Part shown: positions 1 through 12,239 of the stretch, piece by piece
Layout: every line of letters starts with the position of its first letter
Numbering within the stretch: position 1 is the first letter of the stretch
From: Pyxicephalus adspersus
Taxonomy: Eukaryota; Chordata; Amphibia; Anura; Pyxicephalidae
DNA length: 64,000 nt
Direction of reading: 5' to 3'
Assembly: GCF_032062135.1 (NCBI RefSeq)
Contig: NC_092859.1
Coordinates: 37,808,519-37,872,518, forward strand
Program-made: the position numbers and the translations under genes
The notes under the pieces: model-generated
Database searches by the model: none
Seen by the model: the letters and a program-made list of their open reading frames with translations, nothing else
Told to the model about the DNA's origin: nothing

Positions 1-235
1 AAGGCACCTGCTTTCAATTAGCTGTGACCGCACAGTTCCCACGGTCCAGGAATCCCACAATGACATTATGATTCATAATGTCATTGTAGGATAACCTGTA
101 AAAAATAAAAAAAAACAAGTTTAAAATCAAAAACAGATACGAAATAAATAATTAAAAAAAAAAAAAAATTCTGTCGAATGCAGCAAAATTCGGTTCGGGT
201 ATATAGGGACAACCCGAATTCGAACATCAACACTA
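1..235 (-). mobile_element. hAT-type non-autonomous element, end fragment
   Basis: This is the reverse complement of the first ~300 bases of the complete element at 35827-37481. Shared text includes the CATTATGA..TGTCATTGT block, the 'ctttcaattagctgt' block and a terminus reading CGAACATCAACACTA. The element ends at 235. The other end lies beyond the start of the window, so the 8-bp duplication (236-243, gtcaggag) cannot be tested. An A-rich tract (152-168) lies inside. The hAT assignment is borrowed from the complete copy, which has an 8-bp duplication. No coding capacity is visible. Confidence 0.75.
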
Positions 236-2157
236 GTCAGGAGGTTCTCCTTTGCTGGGCATCTTCTCAATGATTGCAGCTGTCCTAAAACAGTTAAAAA
301 ATACAAAATAGACCTTCACAGTAAATTAAAGTATAAGATAGCACCAAGATAGAAACAAATGTGCTATAATGTGAAAATATTAATACAATTATTGGCTTTA
401 CAGATATTTTCCAGTTCTGAATTAAGTAAAAGACCAAGCTTTGGACAACAAACTAGAGTTTCAAAATTTCTCCTGGCCCTATCTGACCAGATATCATATG
501 CTACTGATTTCTTACATGGGCTGCTTCAAGTGCCATATAACAAAATACTGAACATGAAGTCAGAGGTGCTTTAGCATATGAAGAGAATCTTTATCATTTT
601 TCTCCTCCTTCGCTTGTACACTGAGGGTATCTAGGACTAGAGTGAATTCCCCTCTGAATTGCAGGAAAACAGATATGCTCTGAATATGAAACTGTTGTCC
701 TCTGTTGATTAATGCACCTTGTAAATACAGACTTGATACTAATAGAAAAAATGTATTATAAAAATACTATTATTAATGATCTGAGCTGGAATGCTGGGAT
801 CTTTCAGATATGTTGACCAATAATCCACAAATAGTATATGTATAATCTCTAAATTAAATATCCATGTGTGGTTTGCAACAGACTATTTGCAAAGTAACAG
901 AAAAGTCACATAGTTGGCTGGTCTATCATATTGAACATTACAACATTTGGTGTCCTTGACATTTCGGACCAGTACATCGTGGCTAGTTTACAAAACACCT
1001 TAGGAATTCTTACTAAACAAATAGTGTGAACATTCACTTTCCACACCTGTGCAAATTTCTGTTTATCCATCTGTTTTACTTCCTAATCATGTGAAGATGC
1101 TTTTCACATGATTGGATAATTAAAGTGAATATTCTGACTATTTTGTAAGGGAAGATTATAAAGCTTTTTTAGTAAATTAGTCTCAATGTCCCTACTTTTA
1201 TGGAACTCAGAAAAGTATATTAACATGTTTATTTTTTTTTTACAATGTAACCTTGCTTTAGTTATTGTATTCTACGTATGGCTTTTGCAGTCTGAAAACC
1301 TATTTAGGTATCAGAATAACTTTCTTGATTATCATACTAGAGGATATAGCGGATATCAGAATGCATAAGATCATGAGAAATCATGCTAAATGCTAAAATG
1401 CCAAAAGCCTATGCTTGTTTCTTAAAGTGGGAAAATTCACATTTTATATCGTCAAGCTTCCGATATTCACAAAGATAGAGCTGCTATGTAATTAGATAAA
1501 GTATTTGGTTCTGGCAGCTGTAATTCACTGACTCCTGCTCTACTACATGCTTATTACAAATTGGAGGCGGAAAAAACCTTCCACTCATGGCAATTCTACA
1601 TCACTGTTCTGTTTTTTTTCCTATTTACTGGATTTCTAGGGACACACTAGAGAACACCTTCCCAGCTTCCTTTCTCCTGACAACCCACTTTAGTGCTCCC
1701 ACTCCTATCCAACAGCATGGAGGGAGGGGATAAAAATGGTGACAATAACAAAAGACGTGGCTAGTTTAATACCACTTCCCAAGTAAAATATGAGTAGAAA
1801 ACAGAAAGGTTGTGTAGACACCAAAAAAAGGGAGACTGACATATATCACATCAATATTATATTAAAAACACATTTTTATTAATACTATTGCATCTAAAAC
1901 TTTTGTTTCACACCTCATCATGATAGAAAGTGAAAGCCAATTACAAGACCATCCTGAGATGATTTATGATACCTAATCGGCTTCTCAAGATCAGTCCCAA
2001 TCATCATCAAGATCAGCTTCTCTAAGATCCCTAAACATGTGCTATTCCTTAAATTGGGTATCTCTCAACCTATGCCGATTGTCAAGTTTGTATTCTGCTA
2101 ACTGCCTGTTATACAGCAATCATGGCCCTGAAAGAGTTAAGCAATCTTGCTCTAACC
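236..2157. other. no gene or element recognised
   Basis: AT-rich sequence. Open frames here are short (71 codons or fewer), show no familiar motif and look like chance. No tRNA-like or snRNA-like block was seen. Confidence 0.5.
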
Positions 2158-2598
2158 TAGTCTCCCAGCCTTTTTATATGGGGGAACCCTTGAAATAACT
2201 TGCAGGTCTTTAGGGAACCTTCCAAAGGGATTATATGCCTAGTTTACAGTACTTTAGCTTAGGGCTCGGTGGGAAAGATACCCCTTACATTACTGGCTGG
2301 TAGAAAGAATGTTACACTTACAAATTGCCAAAAAGATCATTAGTGTCAGTTTAACTGATACCACTTTACAAACATTTTTTTACACGACAGGGTCAATAGC
2401 CTTGGGACTTTGCAGGCATATTCATTCACAATCCAAAATGTATCTTTTGGAAATACAAATGTTTATTAAACAAATAAAAATATAAAAACATTTACATGGT
2501 CTAATATTCAATCTGTGGTTGATACAAATATGCTTATATCAATTTGGCGCTTTTCTAGCCCCCCTAGCAACTGGAGGAACCCTGGTTGAGAAACACTG
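2158..2598 (-). mobile_element. hAT MITE, 'CAGTGTTTC' family, diverged copy
   Basis: The right end reads GGTTGAGAAACACTG and the left end is a decayed inverted match (tagtctcccagcc). Internal text (acacttac..attgcc..gatca..agtgtcagt) matches the copies at 4230-5061 and ~46330-46493. The possible 8-bp duplication is ctctaacc (2150-2157) against ctttagac (2599-2606), only 5 of 8. An AT-rich stretch of about 175 bases around 2365-2545 is absent from the other copies and may be a later insertion. Strand is arbitrary. Confidence 0.6.
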
Positions 2599-3904
2599 CT
2601 TTAGACAAAAAGAAATATATAATATTTAAACTGCTTGTATTACTTTCGATAAGTATTGATAACAATGTAAACAATGTTTAATTATATATGTATATTAACC
2701 CTGTCCTCTATAGAAGCACTGATCTGCAACCAAGCCTCAGTCTTCTTAACACATCTCCTGTGTTATCCCATTTATTACCTGTAAACCCATGTGGTTGTGT
2801 ACCTTACTAATACTTCTTTTGTATTTCTGAAGACTTGTATGAAAATACAAAACCAGTCTGGTGCACACAAAAGCACTTTGATACAGATCCTAAACTGTAA
2901 TTCTACCATTCTGTTGGCTCTCTGCTCTTTTGGTACAGTTTAGTCACCTGGTGAGATCCAATGGAAATTCATTTTTTAGGACTGTAAAGGGATCACAGCA
3001 TAGATTATTAATAACTTTGAAAACAGTTAGTCTAACAAGTATTATTAGAAGCTGTCATGATAAAGTATATTACTTAGCTGGAAAGCGATGCTATAAAACA
3101 GAATCACAGCCCTAATAACAAGGTAGTGTATCCCATCCTTGATAAGGTGGGGTTCTTTACACTCTTCAGAGTAATTAGTGGGTTGGGAAGTGGCCATTTA
3201 GACCATTTTTAGTTAGTTCACTAATCCCATACTTACCAATATATTTTATTGAAATCCGCATTAAAAATAAGTATTGGGTTTGTCTTGTCTAGACTAAAGG
3301 TAGAGCGGATTATTCTTTTTTTCCTGCGTGGAATGAGAGGAATACGTGCATAAGCCTCAATCTACTACTTAGCATACACTGGAGATGTGTGTTAATTTCC
3401 TTGGTGCAAAAGAAAGCTGCAATTAAAAAACAAAAAAATAAGGAAAATGTAAAATTATCTAAAATATTCTAAATGTAAATTAAATAAATAAAAAATGAAC
3501 TGGAAAGTTGTTTTCAGGCATAATAAATAGTATGAAATTTACATGCAGATTATGTGTATGGTATGATCGTACTCAGGAGAGCTAGAATCATTTTTAGTTT
3601 AATTTCCTTAGGCCGTACTCATATACTGATCAGGTTAGAATGGCTACAGGAAAGATTGTGAAAAAGCATTAGTTTGCAGGTTGTCAGCTGTACTGTCTTT
3701 TGTATTAAAGATAACAAATATAAAAATAAACTATATCATTTTATCATAAGAAACCCTGATCTGTCCTAAAATAACAGGGTCACAAGAGAAACTGCAAACC
3801 AAAAAAAATAATTTTAGTAATGTGTACTTACTGAAGTATAAATTCCTGCCAGTTCAAACTATTGTGTCCAAAACTGATATCAAACATCCACTTTAAACTA
3901 AGAG
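2599..3904. other. no gene or element recognised
   Basis: AT-rich DNA with short A-runs. The only open frame of note (2930-3115) has no recognisable motif. Confidence 0.45.
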
Positions 3905-3912
3905 TCCTTTCA

Positions 3913-4220
3913 GTGTACCAACTTCACGAAACCATCGGAAAATCGAGGAAATTGTAACAGGAGGATTCACAAGATTCCCTGTAAATCCTCCTGTTTGCGA
4001 TGCCCAGGGCACTAGAGGTTAAAAAAACCTCTAGTGCCCGGGGATCTCAGAGGATTTCCAGGGCTGCATGTGGCAGCCATGGAATCCTCCTGTTCGGCGA
4101 GGGCTTTTTTTTTCCTATAGGTTTACCTACCCCAAGTTTGACTCGGCATTACCACTTTTAGCTTCTTTTTTCTACCCCGAGTCACACTCGGGGTTACCAC
4201 TCAGGGGGTTAAACAGGGTT
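3913..4220. repeat. frog-type dispersed repeat, fragment
   Basis: Contains catcggaa..atcgaggaaat followed by acaggagga and cactagaggtt, which recurs in the same order at about 42560-42670, so this is a partial copy of the same family. It carries a tight hairpin at 4009-4039 (gggcactagaggtt / aacctctagtgccc) and ends in the run 'gttaccactcagggggttaa'. No ends or target duplication can be assigned. It abuts the hAT element that starts at 4230. Confidence 0.6.
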
Positions 4221-4329
4221 CTTCTAGTGCAGTGTTTCTTTACCTTTTTTAACATAAGTAAAACCTTGAAATAATTTTCAAGTCTTCGGGGAAACCCTGC
4301 TATAAGTACTATATCCATGGGCCAAAATA

Positions 4330-4883
4330 CGAGAGGATGCTGAGAAGTTCCTGGCTTTGACCCCCTCCAGATGAAATAGAAAAATGAGTGTAGGGGCATA
4401 TGACAGCCTAATATCTTAGTATGTAACTGTGCAAATATCAGGTCTTTGCGATTCTTAAAACTGTTTTTTCTTTTAGTGAGAAGCTGTGATGGCAGAGGCA
4501 CAAGCAAGTTTCACGTCGTTGGAATTACGGGCCGTCATGAAGTTTTTGTTTCTTCGGGGAAAGTCAGCAAAGGACATTCACACTGAGATGTCACAAACAC
4601 TGGGGGAGAAGTGTCCTTCCAACAGCACTGTCAAAACCTGGATATCTCGTTTCAAAACTGGGCATTTTACCGTTGAAGATGAGCCCCGCAGTGGCAAAGA
4701 TGCTGCTGAGAGCTGGTTAGAAGCCCAACCAAAGTACATTTATTTCAACAGTCTAGAAAAGCTGCAACTACGCTGTACAAAGTGCATCAGTCTCAGGGGG
4801 GAATATGTTGAATAAATGTGTTTTTTCATAACTCTGGCTCTCTTCTTTCTGGGCAAAGCCAGGAACTTCTCAGCACCCCCTTG
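4330..4883 (+). mobile_element. mariner element, internally deleted, nested in hAT
   Basis: Inverted termini share GCTGAGAAGTTCCTGGCTTT (left 4339-4358; right end inverted at 4856-4875) and both outer edges abut TA (4328-4329 and 4884-4885). The flanks read ccaaaaTA and TActttgg, as expected for a single TA-targeted insertion into the hAT MITE. Full mariners are about 1.3 kb, so this 554-bp copy has lost some 0.7-0.8 kb from the middle of the transposase gene while keeping both termini. It could be mobilised in trans if an intact relative exists elsewhere in the genome; that is inference. Confidence 0.88.
4489..4815 (+). pseudogene. mariner transposase, in-frame internal deletion (108 codons)
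   Basis: The reading frame begins at ATG 4489 (the preceding codon is GTG, not ATG) and stays open to TAA at 4813-4815. Residues 1 to about 75 look like the mariner paired helix-turn-helix DNA-binding region: an N-terminal helix set, then TVKTWISRFKTGHF and the linker-like DEPRSGK. Residues from about 80 onward (AQPKYIYF..LEKLQLRCTKCI..GEYVE) match the extreme C-terminus of mariner transposases. The D,D34D catalytic core of a ~345-residue protein is missing. The join is in frame, so a DNA-binding but catalytically empty product is possible. Nothing visible shows that it is expressed. It lies inside the mariner termini at 4330-4883. Confidence 0.85.
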
Positions 4884-5114
4884 TACTTTGGTGTGGGGGT
4901 CAATGGTATAATGCCACCCTTACAGATAGCCAAAGAGATTTTGGTGACATTGGTGTCAGTGGTAACTGATCAGTAAGCTACAAACTGCTCATGATTTAGG
5001 AACCCCTAGCAACCTCTGGAAGAACTCTATGGTTTCACAGAACTCTGGTTGGGAAACACTGCTCTAGAGGTTGCTAGGGATATCTTGAGCTTTGCCAGAT
5101 TGACCTCCTATGTG

Positions 5115-5750
5115 TGTCACACTTACCTCTTCCTCACTAAAGTGCAGGTGTCTCTCTCCTGTGCATGCGGACAGTTCTGACTCTGAGCGTGCCACTGTCT
5201 CAAGCTCTAATCAGTTTCGCCCAATCCGCCGGCCAATCAGAAAATTGCCTCTAAATCATCCCAGGCTATTTAGCTAGCTCAGTCACTGCACTCGTGCAAT
5301 GTGTCTCCACTAACGTTTGTGCAATGTGTCTCCACTAGTGCCGAGCCCCTAGCTTGCTGAGCTAGTTCCTGTATTCCTGTTGCTTAATTCAGTCTTACCC
5401 CGTACAGCTCCCGTGTTACCCCTTGTTGCCCAGTCTGTTTCCCTGGCTATTTCCTTTGTGCTGCTCCAGTGTTCCTCTCAGTCTGTGGTTATTCCTGTCA
5501 CCTGTGTTTCCTGTTGCTTCCAGTGTCTCTTGTGTTCCCTGTGTCTGCAGTGGCCCCTGTGTCACTGGTGTATATTTTCTGGATCTCTGGTATTTGACCC
5601 CTAGCTTTTGACCTGACCTCTCTTGCTTGCTGCCTGTCTTGACCCCGGCCTTCCTTGACAATTCTTCTGCCTTTGTGATTTGGTTCCGTGTATATTCCTT
5701 TTGTGCAAGCCATAAGGCTCCCTAGTGGCCCTGTCTCCCTAAGCATGACA
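5115..5750 (-). mobile_element. solo-LTR-like repeat, family shared with 44149-44886
   Basis: Inverted relative to 44149-44886 and similar along its length, including the motifs equivalent to 'gacagggccact', 'agcaagagaggtcaggtca' and 'gggcaacaaggggt'. In its own orientation it starts TGTCATGC and ends GTGTGACA, a TG..CA boundary like an LTR. Flanking pentamers atgtg (5110-5114) and gtttg (5751-5755) agree at only 3 of 5, so the duplication has decayed or the boundaries are slightly off. A 26-base unit (gtgcaatgtgtctccacta..) is tandemly doubled at 5294-5343. Open frames on both strands are pyrimidine-rich shadows. Confidence 0.6.
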
Positions 5751-8700
5751 GTTTGCATGAACCATGACTACTCCCTCGCAGACTTCAGCAGCCCCCAGCC
5801 AACGACTCGCCCAGAGGCTTGACACCCAGAAAGCTACTCAAATCAATGTACTTCACCAACTTCAAGTGCTCACTACCCACCTGGATTAGCTTCTGGCCCT
5901 CTGGTACCTGTTGAAAACTATCTGAGGTATGGGTTTTTTACAGGTAAAAAGGTTCAGAAAGGCTTTAAATGGTATGAAATATGTTTAGGCCAATATACTA
6001 TAAATTACCACAAAATCACATGGGGTTAAAAAGTATAATTAAGGATAACTCCAAAGGAGTAAGACAGCAATTTACTCTTTGAAAATAAAAATAAATTGTG
6101 CCTATGTCTTTCTCTCGAACTGTGTTGATGAATACTGAAAACAATATAGATCAGGGACATTTTCTTTCTATATAATTTATAAATGAGTCTTGATAAAAAG
6201 AAAGCATAAACCTTGATGCAGTAGCTGCTCTCTGTGTTCTGTTCAGTTCAGCATTTCATGTTGCATGTACAGTTGTATCTCAGCTAGATATTAAAATATT
6301 ATGTAAATAAAATCAAGAAAAAAATGTAATGTTTTTACATCTATGGTTAAAAAGTACCTGGTAATCCCACCATGGGGTCCATGTTTAGACACTTCCTGTT
6401 ATAGGGTTTTAATACTCTGTCCCCATGTCCCAGTTGTGCACCTCCTGTTACTCTGTCACATTGAGACTAGAATCGTCCACCCAAAACAAACATTAACACT
6501 CAATACAAAAGGCACTGTTGTCTCCATCAGGAGAAATGCCATGAAGCCATCATTGTAATGCATGTAGATATGAAGTGGTCTCAAGGAGGCAAGTGATCAA
6601 CAACCAATGATAAAAACCCAGTGACACATGGTAGTTGTTAAATATTATTTAATTAAAGTTTACAAGTTTGCTAGTTTACGACTTTAAATTATTACAATAT
6701 ACAAAAAGCTGTGTGTAGACAAATGAAAAAAAATATCATGTTATTTTATATCTGTACGTTTTTCCACATATCACCCTCACCCTATGGTTTAGAATGATAG
6801 ATTCTATCATTTTTAGATTCTTTTTTCCCATTGTTTTCTTGGATATACCAAAAATAATCTGCAATGCATAGCACGGATATACGGTAAGAAAGAAATGTGC
6901 TCACAGTATGTAAGGCTGAAAATAGTACTAAATAGTGTGCAAGCGGGGTGAGCTCAGCACAGTAATCTGATTGCAGTAATGTGTGTGGGAAGCACAGCTT
7001 CCAGTCCTATTATACAGTGACCCCGAAAAGTAAAACACATTGCAGGTGAATTATAGAATGCTAAAGCTTGTTGAGAAGTGATCATTTGCTGCTATAGTTG
7101 GTAGAAATGCAAACAATTAATTCTGCAATACTTACACAACGCCTTTTTATTATTATTTTTAGTCAAAATCATTCCCAAGGTTTCTGCTAGATATGAAAGA
7201 GGGTGAATAGGCAGTCCCATCCCCTGAAGTGATCCCAGCACCTGATACTAAGTCCTACTACTTCCTTTCACTTCAGTCCCTAAACACAGCAGGTTGCAAT
7301 ATTATTTTTATTCATTAAAATAATATATTAGTATAATATGAACAGAAAATAAAAATATGTATTAGGTATGTATGTATAACACAACAAAATGTTTTTAGAA
7401 TTATCATTCAGGGACATTGATATTGTTATACTTATTATTGTTGCTTATCTTATACCTTGTTTGTCTTATATGGGTTATTAGCACATTATGATATATGTGA
7501 TGTTGTTGAAATGTCTGTATTGCTACGTTACTAATTTACTATGATAATATTATCATTATATAGTAATTTACACACACACACTTTTGCTATATGAATGGAT
7601 AAGTATATTTGTTGCTGTAATAGTATAATAAGTAGCTGTAATGGAAATAAAAATAGTAGTGAGTCCAGTGTAGCATGGACAGTGTTGATTAAAGATGGTT
7701 AGAAAAGTTAAAATATTGATGACATTTGAATAAGTGGGGCATAGTGAAAAAAGATAATTGTTTCATGTGAAGACCTATTTTTTATGCACTTACAGGGGAA
7801 CTTATTACTGGTTATATTAATAATTATTATCATATTATAGATTTTTGTATTTAACCTAAATTGTTATTTTATCAGTAAGGTAGATAAGGAGGCATATTTT
7901 TAGGAACTCTTTTACAAACCTGCCCCTGTCCTCTGAATGGTCAAAAAGCTAAATGGAAGTACTTGAAGCTCTTGCCAGAGGCTCTGACATTGAATCACTG
8001 AGCTGACACTTCCTTAGTGGGTTAAGATTGCTTTTCTGACACACTGAACTGAGCTCTATTGTAAAGCTACAACCAAATCTATGTATCGCGTAATTGGCTG
8101 TTAAGCCCATGGTAACACTTTGAACTTTTATTCAATTGTATTTATTTTATATGTGTTTTCTTCTTATTTCCTTCATAAAAGCTTAATATACATTTTCACC
8201 ATTCAGGAAAAAACTATTAGTTTGGATTGAGAGTAAGCTGATACAACCCACAGTCTGCTTTGCCAGCATTACTCAGTTTAAAACCTTTAATATGTAACAA
8301 AATGTTGTCTCACATAGCAGCAATTCTGTGCTTTTAAATTTTTTATATGAAGATTTCTATCATAATGTTTGACTTCTGTAAAAAAACAAAAAAAAAAAAC
8401 AACTAAATGTGAGCTATGATTAACTATTTGTTAGGACAGCTGTTATACACGTAATTTAAAGTTCAAGTCTACTATTTTGGATGCTAGCTTAGGATCAATA
8501 ATCATACCTTTGCTACTTTTCAACTACAGCAGTGAATCATTCTGATTGGTCACAGGAACAGATGCAAGTAATCTGGAAATCAGGATCCAGGAATCAGCAT
8601 GCTTGAGGACGCAAAGTTGAGCAGGGATTTGGGAACGGTAAAAAACTGGGAAAAACAGGGTTCAATCCAAAGCAGGTCAGTTACTGACAGGACGTCACTG

Positions 8701-9837
8701 GAAAATGGTATCTTTTTTTTTACTGATTTTTGATATAGTGATTAAACCAAGGCATTTAAAACAAATTTGCATATAGGGCAAAATACTGGTTGCCAAGAAC
8801 ACAATTACCCTTTGTGATTCCATAGCACCATCAACAGGATTTAAAGACCCCAGAGAGCTGTAAAGTGAAGGATTACCATCTTTCTCATGGTGCCCACCAA
8901 ATTATATAGCCCCTCAACACAGCTTTGCAAAATTTACACCTTTTTTAAAACACAATGTTTCTGATGTATGTATTTGCCTTCCTTTGGAGTATTTCTCCAA
9001 AGCACTAGAGCTTCTTTATTTTAAGAAACTCTAGTAGATAAGATGGCAACATTACTAAAGATGGAACTTTGGATAAAAATCAATAATATTATATTATTTT
9101 TTCTTCAGTCTGTCAGTAGCAATGAAGTGGAAATAAAGTTCAAATTTGAAATTTTTAGAATCAGGCAGATGGAGGCGATGTCCCTTCTGCAATAACTGTT
9201 CTTACCCACCTGTCTGGCACTCAGCTGTCAGATTTTGCTGAGCTGCGCATGCAGAATTGGCTGCCAGGGAAAACCCAGCTTGTGCTGAAAATAAATAACT
9301 CCCAAGCACTAGTGCAGGAGTTATGTCATCCAGGCACAGACAATCAGGATGCTCGTCTTTGTAAAGTGGAGAAGGGGGAAGATGGTGGCGCCCTATGATG
9401 ATGCAGGGATATGTGGGTAGCCACAGGTTTATTCTTTAGCAAAAGAGGTTTTGTTTTTCTGAGTTCTCCATTTTAACAGGATAATATTGCTATTCATTCG
9501 GTAGTGAGACCACACAACATCATTGTCATCCTGTGGGCATGGTTGTTTTCAATGAACATAAAAGTTTAAATAAAAAAGTGACAAACCTAAATTAACAGAA
9601 ATAATTGTCATAAAACTATGGTCCAGCAAACCTATGAAAACAAAACAACCATGTTAATGATAGTGATATACCGCATCATATATGTCACTATTTGCTGTTG
9701 CCAGTAGTTCCAGTTAAATTGCCAAAAATATTTTTGTTTTTACATAGACATGTTTACTATTACATACAAATTTGTAAAGATTTTATTAGCCCATTTACAT
9801 TATGCAATGTATTTGTTTAGGTTACTCAGTCTTTTAC
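5751..9837. other. no gene or element recognised
   Basis: AT-rich, mostly unique-looking. A GC-richer patch at about 9170-9400 reads like an old repeat, but no second copy is present here to define it. No long frame or RNA gene was seen. Confidence 0.4.
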
Positions 9838-9840
9838 TAA

Positions 9841-10198
9841 GGCTACTTACACACGTGCAATGGTTCCCGTCCAATAATCAGCTTAGAGCTGATATCTGAT
9901 CAGCTTAGATCTGATATCTGATATCTGAAAATCTTACGTGTGTACTGCGCTTAATGTCCATCATTTAAACGACTGTCCTGGTGGATCCACGGACGATGGA
10001 CAAGGAACATTTGTAATGCAAGTAAAGGGGAAAGAGCGTAGCGGGGTGCCGCTCAGTCATTCTTCCTCTCCCCTTTCTATAGAGCAGAATGGCGTTCAGT
10101 GTACAGCACTCGTTCATGCATACTGCAGTCATTTGTTGTTGGAAAGAAGTCATAAAAGTTCTTTTCCAGCAACAATTATTGCACGTGTTTACTTAGCC
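9841..10198. mobile_element. PIF/Harbinger MITE
   Basis: Termini are inverted: left GGCTACTTACACACGTGCAA, right TTGCACGTGTTTACTTAGCC... read inward as GGCTAAGTAAACACGTGCAA. Both ends are flanked by TAA (9838-9840 and 10199-10201), the 3-bp target duplication of Harbinger elements. At 358 bp it has no transposase. A short internal repeat of 'gatatctg' units lies at 9890-9927. The 87-codon open frame across it has no motif and is treated as chance. The element nested at 36671-37077 shares the ACACACG terminal core. Confidence 0.8.
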
Positions 10199-10203
10199 TA
10201 AGG

Positions 10204-10801
10204 CAGGGGTGTCAAACTCTGGCATGTCCTTTTTTATTGGCCCCCAAAATAATTCATAATATGAATTGCGGCTGGCCTGTTGCTACTGCAATCGGTAGTA
10301 ACGGCGGGCCAGCTGCAATTCATATTAAGCTGCTGTTTTATAGACGCGAGTACAATGCAGCTACTACAATTCCCAGATTGTAGTAGTGGCATCACTCGTG
10401 TCTATTGAACAGCAGCCTATGTGTCAACTCCACGGAGTTTATACTGACAGGTAAACTCAATAATCAGGATTTATCAGGATTATTATTATCAGGAATTATC
10501 ATAGAGCTATTGCTATAATAATTGTTTTACTGCGCCAGAGAATGAAATGTGAAACCAAATGAATGCAGCAATTTATTTGGTTTCACATTGCATTCTCTGG
10601 CAAAGTAAAACAATTCATCTCAATAAGAAGAAACAGGAACACATGAGAAGAGCATGCAGTAATATGCAGTGGATTGATCTAAATAATGTGTTATTGTTTC
10701 TTCTTATTGAGATGTATTGTTTTTTTTAATAAATTTCAATTTTGGCCCCCGACTTGGTCTAAGTTTTTAATTTATCTGTCCATTTGAGTTTGACATCCCC
10801 A
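10204..10801. mobile_element. hAT MITE with four consecutive hairpins
   Basis: Starts CAGGGGTGTCAAACTC and ends GAGTTTGACATCCCCA, an inverted pair typical of hAT/Charlie-like elements. It is flanked by a perfect 8-bp duplication, gcctaagg (10196-10203 and 10802-10809). The interior is mostly four successive imperfect palindromes: about 10255-10330, 10329-10416, 10520-10615 and 10616-10714, the last three with arms of roughly 30-42 bases. No coding potential. Because the target site includes the Harbinger's last bases and its TAA, it inserted after the Harbinger at 9841-10198. Confidence 0.88.
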
Positions 10802-10809
10802 GCCTAAGG

Positions 10810-12239
10810 TATTCTAAAACCATCAAAAAAATTATTGTAAAGTATTCCATTGTTTTGAGAATTTCGCTGGATTGTATTATGCATCACTTAAAATGAGTTT
10901 TCCTGACTAGGTTATGGACCTTTAAAAAAAAAAAAAACATAGACAACAAGTTAATGGGAGATATTTCAATGATGCAGTACACTGTAATGTATTCTGTCCT
11001 AAACATAGCTTTAGTGGGGGCGAGGGTTATGTTAACAGACCTAGAAGAAGCTCTTGGCTTAAGTACACTGTTCACACGGTTATTACTCACGCTAAAGCTT
11101 CTATAAAGGCAAAATAAAATGTCCAAGGAACAAAAGGATATTTTTCTTAGGGTTTTAATAAACTTCCTCTACATTTTCACCATTTGCTATTTTGAAAAAG
11201 ATGTAACTCAGTAATAATGTATATATGTCTACAGTCAATAAAAAATTCAAGGACATGCACTGTAGCAAGAATACATTTGTTAGGCTGAAACATTCATGTT
11301 AGGTGAAATACAGCAAAGGATGACCCGTACATTACGAGAAGGCATTGGTATAGTACATAAAATTCAATTTGAGCTTAAAGGGGACCTTTCACTAACTTCT
11401 TAATAATGTAACTGCCCTAATTCCATACTGGCTTAGCACATTATATTTTACATTATATTTTATATTATATATTTTTATTTATACAGAAAATATCAGCTGA
11501 CATATTGTGTATTTTTAATAGGAAGTTTTCAACCTCCATTCCAGTTTGCCTAGGTTGCAATGGTGTCATGTCCTCAGTCGTCTCTCCAATAATCAGACTA
11601 TACATTGTTACTTTTGTAACAAGTCATAAACTAAAAATCGGCTGCAGGTCCTGAATAATGATTGTGTCAACGATAATCCAATAAGTAGGTGCTAACTTTA
11701 GATAGTGTGTGACCTTAGATGGTTCCATTATTCTAGAAAGGGAGCAGAAAAAGTGTTGGAAAGGAAATAAATAAGTGTTACACTTACACATTACTATGCT
11801 TAAAATACATCTGATATATAATTTTAATATAATTACCTAATACCAGAAAAGTTGAGAAAGTTGAGAAAGGGGATTTGATGTGATTGGAAAAGATGGGGCT
11901 TTGCTTTAGTACAATAAGCAAGTTAGAGAAATATGACTTTCTTGGCCAGCGCCTGCCTTAGATTAAGTACAAGGCGTAAGTGTATTTATAAATAATGTAT
12001 ATTCTTAAATATAAGTCACACTGAATATAAGCCAAGATACTTATTTTTAACTGAGAATAGAGAAAACTTGCTTTGACTAGAGTATAAACCTAGTGCACAA
12101 AATGCGGCCATCACTGCTAACATTTAAAGCAGTAATCAAGACAAATTGCAAATAAATGAACATGAATAAATATATCTATGCTGTGGTATTTTAAAACATT
12201 TTTTAAAGGGGAAAACAATTACACAGGCTCAGTCTCGTT
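10810..12239. other. no gene or element recognised
   Basis: AT-rich. A 'ttaaaggggacctttc' block at 11377-11392 resembles the start of a TTAA-targeted MITE but no matching right end was found. The 80-codon frame on the minus strand near 10884-11126 has no motif. Confidence 0.4.

Larger units (their letters stand above)
4230..5061. mobile_element. hAT MITE interrupted by a mariner insertion
   Basis: Starts CAGTGTTTCTTTACC and ends GGTTGGGAAACACTG, giving inverted termini typical of hAT elements. It is flanked by ttctagtg (4222-4229) and ctctagag (5062-5069), an 8-bp target duplication matching at 6 of 8 sites. Removing the mariner at 4330-4883 and one TA copy leaves a MITE of roughly 276 bases. 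It codes for nothing itself. The family recurs at 2158-2598, 46330-46493 and 51927-52080. Confidence 0.8.

Noticed and set aside
4172..4507. 111-codon minus-strand frame across the hAT/mariner junction
   Set aside because: It spans an inserted element boundary and carries no motif; shadow of the repeats.
8560..8700. Possible fourth copy of the LTR-like family (caggtcagttactgacagg)
   Set aside because: Only short word similarity; no boundary or extended match.
11377..11700. TTAA-start MITE (ttaaaggggacctttc)
   Set aside because: No matching right terminus or second TTAA edge could be found.
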